From: Phycisphaerales bacterium
Lineage (GTDB): Bacteria > Planctomycetota > Phycisphaerae > Phycisphaerales > SM1A02
DNA length: 12,801 bases
Direction of reading: 5' to 3'
Assembly (NCBI GenBank): GCA_007127615.1
Contig: SKZB01000450.1
Location: 1-12,801 of the forward strand
The stretch's first letter is position 1. The number at the start of each line of letters is the position of its first letter. A model generated the notes under the pieces. That model worked only from the letters and a program-made list of their open reading frames with translations, was not told where the DNA came from and did not search any database. A program made the translations under genes and the position numbers. This document shows positions 1 through 5,474 of this stretch, in pieces.

Positions 1-579
1 CTCACGAATGCGTTTCCGGCGAATCCAGATCAGGAACGCGACCGGCAAAGCGAGCGTCAACAGACTGAACACCATCGCGAAGGCCGGACCGATCAATACC
101 CAGGCCATATCAGGATCTGACGTGCCGCTCGTCCCGACCGAATCGAAGAGCCGGACGAGAAAGATGGCTGTCCAAATGAATCCACCGATCGTCGCGACAA
201 TATCGAACCAGCTCCAGAAGGCATAGAGCTTCACGCCGAGCGCGCGGCGTTTGAGCAACATGGCGCCGGCAACGATCAGCACGATGGCGGCGAGTCCCGA
301 CACGATGGACAGTGCCATCGTCATCGGCGCTTGCTGCTTGGCCTGTTCATAGAGAAGACGTTCCGTTTCGCTCCGGCTCATCTCCGCCATGCCGAACTGG
401 AGGGGCATCATCGCCACGGTGCAACCGACACTCAGCACGATGAACGCGCCCCAGGCAATGCCGATCACGCCGAATACCGTGGGCCACGTGGTCGGCTTCC
501 CGGCGGCGTATTCTTCCCCGGAACGGGTAGGTGGCGTGCGGGTCGAAAGCGCCGGTCGATCTGAACGCTCGTCTTCCAT
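1..579 (-). CDS. Hypothetical four-helix membrane protein, 3' end cut by window edge
   Basis: I do not recognise this protein. The frame stays open from an ATG at 579 to the first base of the window (193 codons, no stop seen), so its C-terminus lies outside. GGGAGG 8 nt upstream of the ATG supports the start. The N-terminus (about residues 1-30) is polar and rich in Arg, Thr and Pro, beginning MEDERSDRPA. Four hydrophobic stretches follow, at about 33-57, 88-109, 119-144 and 159-186. A charged segment lies between the first two (about 65-85), a KRR cluster at 110-112, and a basic IRRKRIRE at the window edge after the fourth. It is therefore probably an inner-membrane protein with no visible catalytic motif. 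It starts 38 bp after the pheS stop and may share its transcript. A TATGAT at 607-612 could be a private -10 box, but no good -35 accompanies it. Confidence 0.75.
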   Translation of the reverse strand, partial: MEDERSDRPALSTRTPPTRSGEEYAAGKPTTWPTVFGVIGIAWGAFIVLSVGCTVAMMPLQFGMAEMSRSETERLLYEQAKQQAPMTMALSIVSGLAAIVLIVAGAMLLKRRALGVKLYAFWSWFDIVATIGGFIWTAIFLVRLFDSVGTSGTSDPDMAWVLIGPAFAMVFSLLTLALPVAFLIWIRRKRIRE

Positions 580-617
580 CTCTCATGCCTCCCGGGTGAT
601 CTTTCCATCATACCGAT

Positions 618-1625
618 TCAGAACTGTCTCAGGAACCGCGCATCGTTTTCAAACAACCAGCGGATGTCCGCGATGCCGTACTTGCGCATGGCGATGCGTT
701 CGATCCCGAGGCCGAAGGCAAAGCCGGTCCATTCTTCCGGGTCGTAGCCAACCGCCTCGAACACATTGGGATCGACCAGGCCGCACCCGCCGAGCTCGAC
801 CCACTGGTATTCGCCCTTGATCATCATCTTCATGTCCACCTCCGCGGAGGGCTCGGTGAACGGAAAGAAGCTCGGCCGCATGCGCACCTCCGCCCCTTCA
901 CCGAAATACGCCCTGGCGAACTGAAAGAGCGTCGTCTTCAGATCGACCATCGTCACCTTGCGATCGACGTACAACCCTTCCACCTGGTGGAACATCGAGT
1001 AATGCGTCGCGTCGTGCGTGTCCGGCCGGTACACGCGGCCGATGGCGATGACCTTCAGCGGCGGTGGCGTCTTCTCCATCGCGCGAATCTGCACCGTCGA
1101 CGTTTGCGTGCGCAGCAGGTGCAGCGCTCCGCCCGGCTGGTTGGCCGCATCAAGGTAGAAGTTGTCGATCGGCTCGCGGGCGGGATGGGAATCGGGAATG
1201 TTGAGCGCGGTGAAGTTGTGCCGCTCATCTTCCAGCTCGGGGCCGTCGGCCACGGAGAACCCCATCCGCGCGAAGACCTCGGTGATCTCATCGATCGTGC
1301 GGCTCAGCACATGCCGGCGCCCCTGGCCGAAGGGCAGACCGGGCTCGGTGACATCGACGCCGGCGCCGGCCGGCGCGGCGGATGGGGCGGCGGCGGCCTG
1401 CCTTTCCTTGAACGCCGCTTCGAGCGCGGTCTTGACTTCGTTCAGCCGTTTGCCGACGGCGGGCTTCTCCTGCTTCGGCACATCCTTCAGTCCGGGCATG
1501 ATCTGCTTCAGCCGCCCCTTTGTGCCGAGATACTTGATTCGCCACTGCTCCACGGCATCGGCGTCTCCGGCCGCGTTCAACTCGGCCAGGCCGTTCGATT
1601 CAATCTCATCCAGTTCCTGAAGCAT
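618..1625 (-). CDS. pheS: Phenylalanyl-tRNA synthetase alpha subunit
   Basis: Catalytic alpha subunit of the class II (alpha-beta)2 enzyme that charges tRNA-Phe in the cytosol. The product is 335 aa, close to the usual 325-350. Residues 1-80 form the N-terminal coiled-coil region that contacts tRNA. The catalytic core then shows HNFTALNIPDSHPAR (136-150), LLRTQTS (170-176), GRVYR (196-200), the motif 2 stretch FFPFTEPSAEVD (253-264), and motif 3 GFAFGLGIERIAMRKYG (301-317). It ends FENDARFLRQF. The Ala/Pro-rich linker at about 77-90 is ordinary. The frame is open further upstream, to 1976, but that part overlaps rplQ and the terminator, so the ATG at 1625 is chosen. It has no Shine-Dalgarno sequence (see the promoter entry). 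pheT, which usually follows, is absent; the next gene is an unrelated membrane protein. Confidence 0.96.
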   Translation of the reverse strand: MLQELDEIESNGLAELNAAGDADAVEQWRIKYLGTKGRLKQIMPGLKDVPKQEKPAVGKRLNEVKTALEAAFKERQAAAAPSAAPAGAGVDVTEPGLPFGQGRRHVLSRTIDEITEVFARMGFSVADGPELEDERHNFTALNIPDSHPAREPIDNFYLDAANQPGGALHLLRTQTSTVQIRAMEKTPPPLKVIAIGRVYRPDTHDATHYSMFHQVEGLYVDRKVTMVDLKTTLFQFARAYFGEGAEVRMRPSFFPFTEPSAEVDMKMMIKGEYQWVELGGCGLVDPNVFEAVGYDPEEWTGFAFGLGIERIAMRKYGIADIRWLFENDARFLRQF

Positions 1626-1631
1626 GACATC

Positions 1632-1661
1632 AGTGTACCGATCCCGATCGTGCCATGTCTC
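1632..1661 (-). promoter_or_regulatory. Candidate pheS promoter giving a leaderless mRNA
   Basis: On the minus strand GAGACA (1661-1656; 4 of 6 to TTGACA), an 18-nt spacer and TACACT (1637-1632; 4 of 6 to TATAAT) lie between the rplQ terminator and pheS. The -10 hexamer occupies exactly -12 to -7 relative to the A of the pheS ATG at 1625, so transcription would start at the initiation codon. That fits the lack of a Shine-Dalgarno sequence. This is inference from sequence only; the hexamers are moderate matches. Confidence 0.45.
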
Positions 1662-1701
1662 CGTCCGGATGGACTCGTCCGTTTTGACCGGGGCGCAACC
1701 G

Positions 1702-1729
1702 AAAAACGGGCCCGGCGATGCCGGGCCCG
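1702..1729 (-). terminator. Intrinsic terminator after rplQ
   Basis: A perfect 10-bp GC stem, CGGGCCCGGC / GCCGGGCCCG (1729-1720 with 1716-1707), has a 3-nt loop and is followed on the minus strand by TTTTT (1706-1702). It begins 59 bp after the rplQ stop and ends 76 bp before pheS. It is oriented to end the ribosomal protein transcript and separates it from pheS. Confidence 0.92.
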
Positions 1730-1788
1730 CTTGGTTGAGACGGGGCTGACCGATCGTGTGGCCATCCGAAAGCGGCGGCCGGATTGAA

Positions 1789-2523
1789 TCAGTCCTTCTT
1801 TTCTTCACTGCCCGCGGCTTCGTCACCGCCCGAATCGTTCTGTGATTCCGGCGCGGCGTCGGTCGGCTGCGTGTCTTCCGCTTCATCCGCCGCGGCTTCT
1901 TCGGCGGGTGCTTCGGCGACGGCGGCGTCCTCTTCGGTCGCCGTGGCGGTACCGCCTTTGCGGAGTTTGGCCGCAAACGCCGCGCGTCGATTGGCCTGCT
2001 GACGACGGACGGGCGTGCCGCCCTTCAGTTCCGCGCCGTCCTCTTCGCCCACGAGTTGCAGGATCGCGAGATCCGTACCGTCTCCGAGACGATGCCGGCC
2101 GGTGCGCACGATGCGGGTGTAACCACCGTCCCGGTCGGCGAAGCGTTCGGCAACCGCGGTCATGATGTGCTGGACGAGGCGCGGGGCCTTGCGCACTTCG
2201 CCGTACCGGTTGAACTCGATCTCCGATTCCTCGGGCAGATCGAAGTAGTCGTTGTCCTTCTTCGCATCGGGCACGTTGGGATCGGCCACCCACGCGTGGA
2301 TCTTGCGGTCGTTCAGCATCGATTCGATCCGGCGTCGGGCGGTCAACCCGCCGCGCTTGGCGATCGTGATGATGCGTTCAACGAAGGGCTGCACGGCCTT
2401 GGCCTTGGGCACCGTCGTTTCGATTTCGCCGTGCTCGAACAGTCCGGCCGCCAGGTTGCGGAACATGGCGCGGCGGTGCGAGCTCGTGCGGTTAAGTTGC
2501 TTTCCATAGATTCGGTGTCGCAT
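1789..2523 (-). CDS. rplQ: Large ribosomal subunit protein bL17, with insertion and acidic tail
   Basis: Structural protein of the large subunit, last gene of the alpha-type operon. The N-terminus MRHRIYGKQLNRTSSHRRAM and the later GGYTRIVRTGRHRLGD (133-148) are family signatures. At 244 aa it is about twice the usual 115-130. Two additions explain this: about 43 extra residues at 75-117 (between LNDRKIHAWVADP and the helix before RFADRDGGYTR), and a C-terminal Ala/Glu/Asp-rich tail from about 190 to 244, probably disordered. AGGAG 9 nt before the ATG fixes the start. It lies 68 bp after rpoA, with a terminator-like hairpin between them, and is followed by the strong terminator at 1702-1729. 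Confidence 0.96.
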   Translation of the reverse strand: MRHRIYGKQLNRTSSHRRAMFRNLAAGLFEHGEIETTVPKAKAVQPFVERIITIAKRGGLTARRRIESMLNDRKIHAWVADPNVPDAKKDNDYFDLPEESEIEFNRYGEVRKAPRLVQHIMTAVAERFADRDGGYTRIVRTGRHRLGDGTDLAILQLVGEEDGAELKGGTPVRRQQANRRAAFAAKLRKGGTATATEEDAAVAEAPAEEAAADEAEDTQPTDAAPESQNDSGGDEAAGSEEKKD

Positions 2524-2540
2524 AACGGGTGTCTCCTGAC

Positions 2541-2576
2541 AATAAAGACCCGCCGATCGCTCTCACGAACGGCGGG
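2541..2576 (-). terminator. Terminator-like hairpin (possible attenuator) between rpoA and rplQ
   Basis: On the minus strand CCCGCCG (2576-2570, read as the complement) pairs with CGGCGGG (2555-2549). A further 3-bp TCG/CGA helix lies inside, after a single U-U mismatch, capped by a 6-nt loop. TCTTTATT follows at once (2548-2541). It resembles an imperfect intrinsic terminator, 15 nt after the rpoA stop and just upstream of the rplQ Shine-Dalgarno sequence. The broken U-tract suggests partial termination or RNA processing rather than a full stop, which is inference. Confidence 0.5.
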
Positions 2577-2591
2577 GGATGTTTGATCGAA

Positions 2592-3602
2592 TCACGCTTC
2601 ACTGCCCTGCGGCTGGTAGCCTTCGGGCAGGGGCATGCCGAGTGAAAGTCCCAGCTCATCCAGCTTGCGCTTGACTTCCCGGAGGGATGTGCGGCCGAAG
2701 CTGCGAACCGTCAGCAGATCCGACTCGTCACGCTGCACGAGGTCGGCGACCGTGCGGATCTTGGCCGAGTCGAGACAGTTGCTCGCGCGGACCGTCAGGT
2801 CGAGTTCGGAGATCGGCATGTTGAGCTTGCGGATGAGTTCTTCATCCACGCTGGCCGCAGCGCGGGCTTCGGGTGAGACCTGTTCCGTCCCGATTTCAAA
2901 GAACTGCACAAACGGGTTGAGGTGCTTGCGCATGATCTTCGCCGCCTCGACGAGGGCCATGTCCGGCTTGACGGTGCCGTCGGTCCAGACGTCAAGGATC
3001 AACTTGTCGTAGTTGGTTTTCTGCCCCACGCGGGTGCTCTCCACCCGGTAGCGCACGCGCTGGACCGGGCTGAAGATGGCGTCGATCGGAATCTCGCCGA
3101 TGACCTGCTCATCGCGCCGGCCGTACTGTTCCGACGCCGGCTCGTAGCCGCGGCCGCGCGCGATGGTGAATTCCGCTTCAAAATCCACTTCGTCGGTGAG
3201 CGTGGCGACCACGTGTTCCGGATTATGGATCGTGACGGCGGTGTCCGCTTCGATGAGTTCGGCGGTGACTTCGCCGGGACCGGTCGCCGCGATCTTCATG
3301 GTTTTGGGTTCATCGCTGTCCAGACTGACGATGAGTCCCTTGATATTGAGAATGATGTCGGTCACGTCTTCGGTCACACCGGGCAGGGTCGTGAACTCAT
3401 GTTCAACGCCTTCGATTTTGACCTTGGTGACCGCCGCTCCCTCGATCGAGGAGAGCAGGATACGACGAAGACTGTTGCCGATGGTCGTTCCGAAACCGCG
3501 TTCGAACGGCTCGACAATGAACCGGCCGAACGTGGCGGACTTCGATCGTTCTTCGATCACGACTTGTGCGGGAAGTTCCATTCCTCGCCAACGAACATGC
3601 AT
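2592..3602 (-). CDS. rpoA: DNA-directed RNA polymerase subunit alpha
   Basis: Alpha subunit, which nucleates RNA polymerase assembly and contacts UP elements and activators. It is 336 aa, near the usual 315-340. The N-terminal domain (about 1-240) has the dimerisation signature ERGFGTTIGNSLRRILLSS (34-52), and ARGRGYEPASEQ (148-159) precedes SPVQRVRYRVESTRVGQ. The C-terminal domain (about 253-325) has the helix-hairpin-helix residues VRASNCL (271-277) and SFGRTSLREVKRKL (301-314). R272, N275 and R304 stand where the E. coli DNA-contacting R265, N268 and K298 lie. The ATG at 3602 is chosen over an in-frame ATG at codon 8 because GGAG sits 7 nt upstream. A 165-bp structured gap separates it from rpsK; rpsD, which normally precedes rpoA, is absent. 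Confidence 0.97.
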   Translation of the reverse strand: MHVRWRGMELPAQVVIEERSKSATFGRFIVEPFERGFGTTIGNSLRRILLSSIEGAAVTKVKIEGVEHEFTTLPGVTEDVTDIILNIKGLIVSLDSDEPKTMKIAATGPGEVTAELIEADTAVTIHNPEHVVATLTDEVDFEAEFTIARGRGYEPASEQYGRRDEQVIGEIPIDAIFSPVQRVRYRVESTRVGQKTNYDKLILDVWTDGTVKPDMALVEAAKIMRKHLNPFVQFFEIGTEQVSPEARAAASVDEELIRKLNMPISELDLTVRASNCLDSAKIRTVADLVQRDESDLLTVRSFGRTSLREVKRKLDELGLSLGMPLPEGYQPQGSEA

Positions 3603-3609
3603 GGTATGA

Positions 3610-3692
3610 CTCCAACGATTCAGCAGATCCTGAGTTTCAGGAAACCCGTGGGTGAATCGGATGCGATGCTGAATCCTGCTGAACGATTCAGC
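3610..3692 (-). promoter_or_regulatory. Candidate switch-like RNA structure in the rpoA leader
   Basis: Two copies of GCTGAATCGTT occur on the minus strand (A, 3692-3682; C, 3624-3614) as exact 11-bp direct repeats. Between them GATTCAGCA (B, 3675-3667) is complementary to both. A:B gives an 8-bp hairpin with a 9-nt loop. B:C gives 9 bp ending 3 nt from the rpoA Shine-Dalgarno GGAG (3613-3610). A 6-bp hairpin, TCCTGA/TCAGGA, also lies between B and C (3642-3628). The pairings are mutually exclusive, as in translational attenuators. The repeats are seen directly; the regulatory role is inference. Confidence 0.4.
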
Positions 3693-3738
3693 CGCCCCTG
3701 CTGACCCGCGGGGAAACGAACATAGAAAAGTGCGCCGG

Positions 3739-3760
3739 TCCGTCGGCCCCAGCCGACGGA
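3739..3760 (-). other. Perfect stem-loop downstream of rpsK
   Basis: A 9-bp perfect stem, TCCGTCGGC / GCCGACGGA, with a 4-nt loop starts 7 nt after the rpsK stop codon. On the minus strand the nearest U-run (TTTT, 3729-3726) begins about 10 nt past the stem, too far for a standard intrinsic terminator. It is more likely a 3' stabilising or processing hairpin that separates rpsK from the rpoA leader. Confidence 0.5.
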
Positions 3761-3767
3761 AGCACGA

Positions 3768-4139
3768 TCAGACGCGGCGCTGCTTGGGCGGACGACAGCC
3801 GTTGTGCGGAATCGGTGTGTGGTCTTCCACTGCCGTCACGTTCAGCCCGCTCGCCTGCAGCGCGGTGACGGCCGACTCCCGCCCGCCGCCCGGGCCTTTG
3901 ATTCGGACTTCCAGTTCCCGCATGCCCATGCGGCGAACCTTGGAGGCGCAGCGTTCGGCCGCGCGGGTCGCGGCGAAGGGCGTCGCCTTGCGTGCGCCCT
4001 TGAAACCGACCGTGCCGGCCGAATCCCAGCACAGCGTTTCGCCGTTGACATCGGTGATCGTCACGATCGTGTTGTTGAAGGTCGCCTTGATGTGGGCAAT
4101 GCCCTTGACGACGTTCTTGCGAATATTCTTCTTGGCCAT
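3768..4139 (-). CDS. rpsK: Small ribosomal subunit protein uS11
   Basis: Platform protein of the 30S subunit that contacts 16S rRNA near the E-site mRNA path. It is 123 aa, slightly short of the usual 125-130 because the N-terminus is brief ([13 protein letters not shown]). Conserved segments are [16 protein letters not shown] (15-30), [13 protein letters not shown] (45-57), [10 protein letters not shown] (81-90), and the family ending [17 protein letters not shown] lies about 10 nt before the ATG, in the sequence AAAGGTTCGTGAAGG; the TTCGTGAAGG part recurs before rplF. It lies 147 bp after rpsM in an alpha-operon order. The usual downstream rpsD is missing. Confidence 0.96.
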   Translation of the reverse strand: MAKKNIRKNVVKGIAHIKATFNNTIVTITDVNGETLCWDSAGTVGFKGARKATPFAATRAAERCASKVRRMGMRELEVRIKGPGGGRESAVTALQASGLNVTAVEDHTPIPHNGCRPPKQRRV

Positions 4140-4286
4140 CCTTCACGAACCTTTCGTTGCAAACGGTTCCTTCTCCCCCCCGCGGGATCGCGGGAAAAAA
4201 GGCGGGCAGGAACCTGACGAATCTGGAATCTGTCCGGCTGAACGCGGTGCCGGTGGACGGAAAGCCGTTCGCCGGTCGGATCAGGA

Positions 4287-4664
4287 TCAGCCCTTCACGC
4301 CCTTCTTTCCGGCGACGGTTTTCTTCCGGCCCTTGCGGGTGCGGGCGTTGCAGCGGGTGCGCTGGCCGCGAACGGGCAGGCCGCGACGGTGCCGATCACC
4401 CCGATAGGAGCGAATGTCGCGAAGCCGCTGAATGTGCTGTTGGGTCTGACGGCGGAGCGCGCCTTCGACGATCAGATTGGCGTCGATGTAGGTGGCGATC
4501 GCGCTGAGTTGCTGATCGTCGAGATCCTTCGCGCGGAGATCCGGATCAACGCTCGCGTCCTTCAGGATATCGTCCGCGAACTGCGGCCCGATGCCGTAGA
4601 TGTAACGGAGGGCGTAGCGGATCTTCTTGTTCTCGGGAATGTCAACGCCGGCGATACGTGGCAT
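4287..4664 (-). CDS. rpsM: Small ribosomal subunit protein uS13
   Basis: Head protein of the 30S subunit, forming bridges to the 50S subunit and contacting P-site tRNA through its basic C-terminal tail. It is 125 aa, a usual length. The start MPRIAGVDIPENKKIRYALRY, the helix-two-turn-helix glycines in YIYGIGPQFA (21-30), and the signature RGLPVRGQRTRCNARTRKG (94-112) identify it. The frame is open nine codons further to a GTG at 4691, but the ATG at 4664 gives the family N-terminus and has TTGGAG about 10 nt upstream. It lies 60 bp after rpmJ. The 147-bp gap to rpsK holds a 6-bp GC hairpin (4179-4194) preceded on the minus strand by six Ts, so that hairpin is not a terminator. Confidence 0.96.
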   Translation of the reverse strand: MPRIAGVDIPENKKIRYALRYIYGIGPQFADDILKDASVDPDLRAKDLDDQQLSAIATYIDANLIVEGALRRQTQQHIQRLRDIRSYRGDRHRRGLPVRGQRTRCNARTRKGRKKTVAGKKGVKG

Positions 4665-4724
4665 GATCTGTGTACTCCAAACGTGCTTCACTCGGACGAA
4701 TGTCGGCGGGGCCGACGATCGCCA

Positions 4725-4841
4725 TTACCCCTGTCGCTGCTTCAGACGGGGGTTTTTCTTGTTGATGACATACCGCTTGCCGCGTCGCATGACGATCTGG
4801 CAATCCTTGGTCTTTCGCTTGATGCTGCTTTGAACTTTCAT
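4725..4841 (-). CDS. rpmJ: Large ribosomal subunit protein bL36, zinc-ligand-poor form
   Basis: Small 50S protein, 38 aa, read directly: it begins [20 protein letters not shown] and ends NPRLKQRQG, stop TAA at 4727-4725. It aligns without gaps to the classical 38-residue zinc-binding bL36, in which C11, C14, C27 and H33 hold zinc. Here those positions are T11, C14, N27 and L33, so three of four ligands are gone and zinc binding is unlikely. The position between infA and rpsM is the canonical one. The Shine-Dalgarno is weak (AGGAT well upstream of the ATG at 4841). I am confident of the gene and of the missing ligands; zinc independence is inference. Confidence 0.95.
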   Translation of the reverse strand: MKVQSSIKRKTKDCQIVMRRGKRYVINKKNPRLKQRQG

Positions 4842-4933
4842 CGGTCGATCCAATCCTGGGAGCGGTTTTGCTTGATGAGATCTTTCGGGTACTTTCCGGC
4901 GGAGGCGTGAGAAGGCAGATCTTCGGTCGGCGG

Positions 4934-5149
4934 TTACTGCCGGTAGGTGATCCGGCCCTTGGTCATGTCGTACGGGCTGAGTTCGACCGTCACCTTGTCG
5001 CCGGGCAGGATACGAATGTAGAACTTTCGCATCTTGCCGCTGACGTAGGCGAGAATCTCCTGATCGTTCTCCAGCCGGACTCGAAACCGGGCATCGGGAA
5101 GCGCTTCGGTGACCTCCGCCTCAAGGGTGATCTTTTCTTCTTTCGCCAT
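4934..5149 (-). CDS. infA: Translation initiation factor IF-1
   Basis: IF-1 occupies the ribosomal A site during initiation and assists IF-2 and IF-3. It is a 71-aa single S1/OB-fold domain, the usual length. It begins [20 protein letters not shown] and contains [21 protein letters not shown] (22-42) and the family ending [13 protein letters not shown]. The ATG at 5149 has GAGAAG close upstream. It is the first gene after a 325-bp gap that holds a good promoter, so it probably heads a transcript infA-rpmJ-rpsM-rpsK-rpoA-rplQ. map and adk, common between secY and infA, are absent. Confidence 0.96.
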   Translation of the reverse strand: MAKEEKITLEAEVTEALPDARFRVRLENDQEILAYVSGKMRKFYIRILPGDKVTVELSPYDMTKGRITYRQ

Positions 5150-5403
5150 GCGCTTCTCAGTCCGTGGGGTCGGGAAATTTCGGTCCTGCCAAACGTTCGG
5201 GGGGGAACTCGGGAAAAATCAAACGGCAACGCTGATGCCTCAGGCGTGGTCCGGCCGTACGGATCGGTCCGGCCTGATCTCGGCAACGGGGTCCGGGGGA
5301 ATGTTGGAAATTTCGGCCGCGACCGAACCGTCTCGCCTCTTCTGCGGGTCCTCGCCTTGCTTCAGGCAGGGACCGGTTCGGACCGGCTGCGAAAGCGACC
5401 GGA
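5150..5403 (-). other. Long putative 5' leader of infA
   Basis: No coding region is supported in this stretch. If the promoter at 5410-5437 is used, the infA mRNA has a leader of about 254 nt. It contains an 11-bp direct repeat, CCGAAATTTCC on the minus strand (5183-5173 and 5316-5306), each with the palindrome GAAATTTC. It also has a 9-bp repeat GGCCGGACC (5256-5248 and 5274-5266) flanking the palindrome CCGTACGG, enclosed by a 6-bp TCAGGC/GCCTGA helix (5277-5272 with 5245-5240). I do not recognise a known riboswitch or ribosomal-protein leader. Confidence 0.4.
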
Positions 5404-5409
5404 GCGACA

Positions 5410-5437
5410 AGTATAGCCGATTACCGGCGACAGACAA
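5410..5437 (-). promoter_or_regulatory. Sigma-70-like promoter upstream of infA
   Basis: The minus strand reads TTGTCT (5437-5432; 4 of 6 to consensus), a 16-nt spacer, then TATACT (5415-5410; 5 of 6). It is the best promoter match in the intergenic DNA I read. It lies 38 bp past the secY stop, which puts the predicted start near 5403. It would drive infA and the alpha-type genes separately from the upstream spc-type block. Confidence 0.65.
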
Positions 5438-5474
5438 GCGAACCGCGGATTGGGCGGGAATCGGACGCTTCATC

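Noticed and set aside
347..820. Short frames on both strands (347-586 minus, 389-820 plus) over the left-edge gene
   Set aside because: They are out of frame with the hydrophobic four-helix reading frame from 579, which has the good Shine-Dalgarno, and they encode Arg/His-rich shadow peptides.
618..1976. Minus-strand 452-codon frame suggesting an N-terminally extended PheS
   Set aside because: The extra 117 codons overlap rplQ in another frame and run through the terminator hairpin. Their sequence is low-complexity Arg/Pro-rich and unlike PheS.
4179..4200. GC hairpin with an adjacent six-base A/T run between rpsM and rpsK as a terminator
   Set aside because: On the minus strand the Ts precede the stem rather than follow it. 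On the plus strand the stem is followed by As. Neither orientation gives a U-tract after the hairpin.
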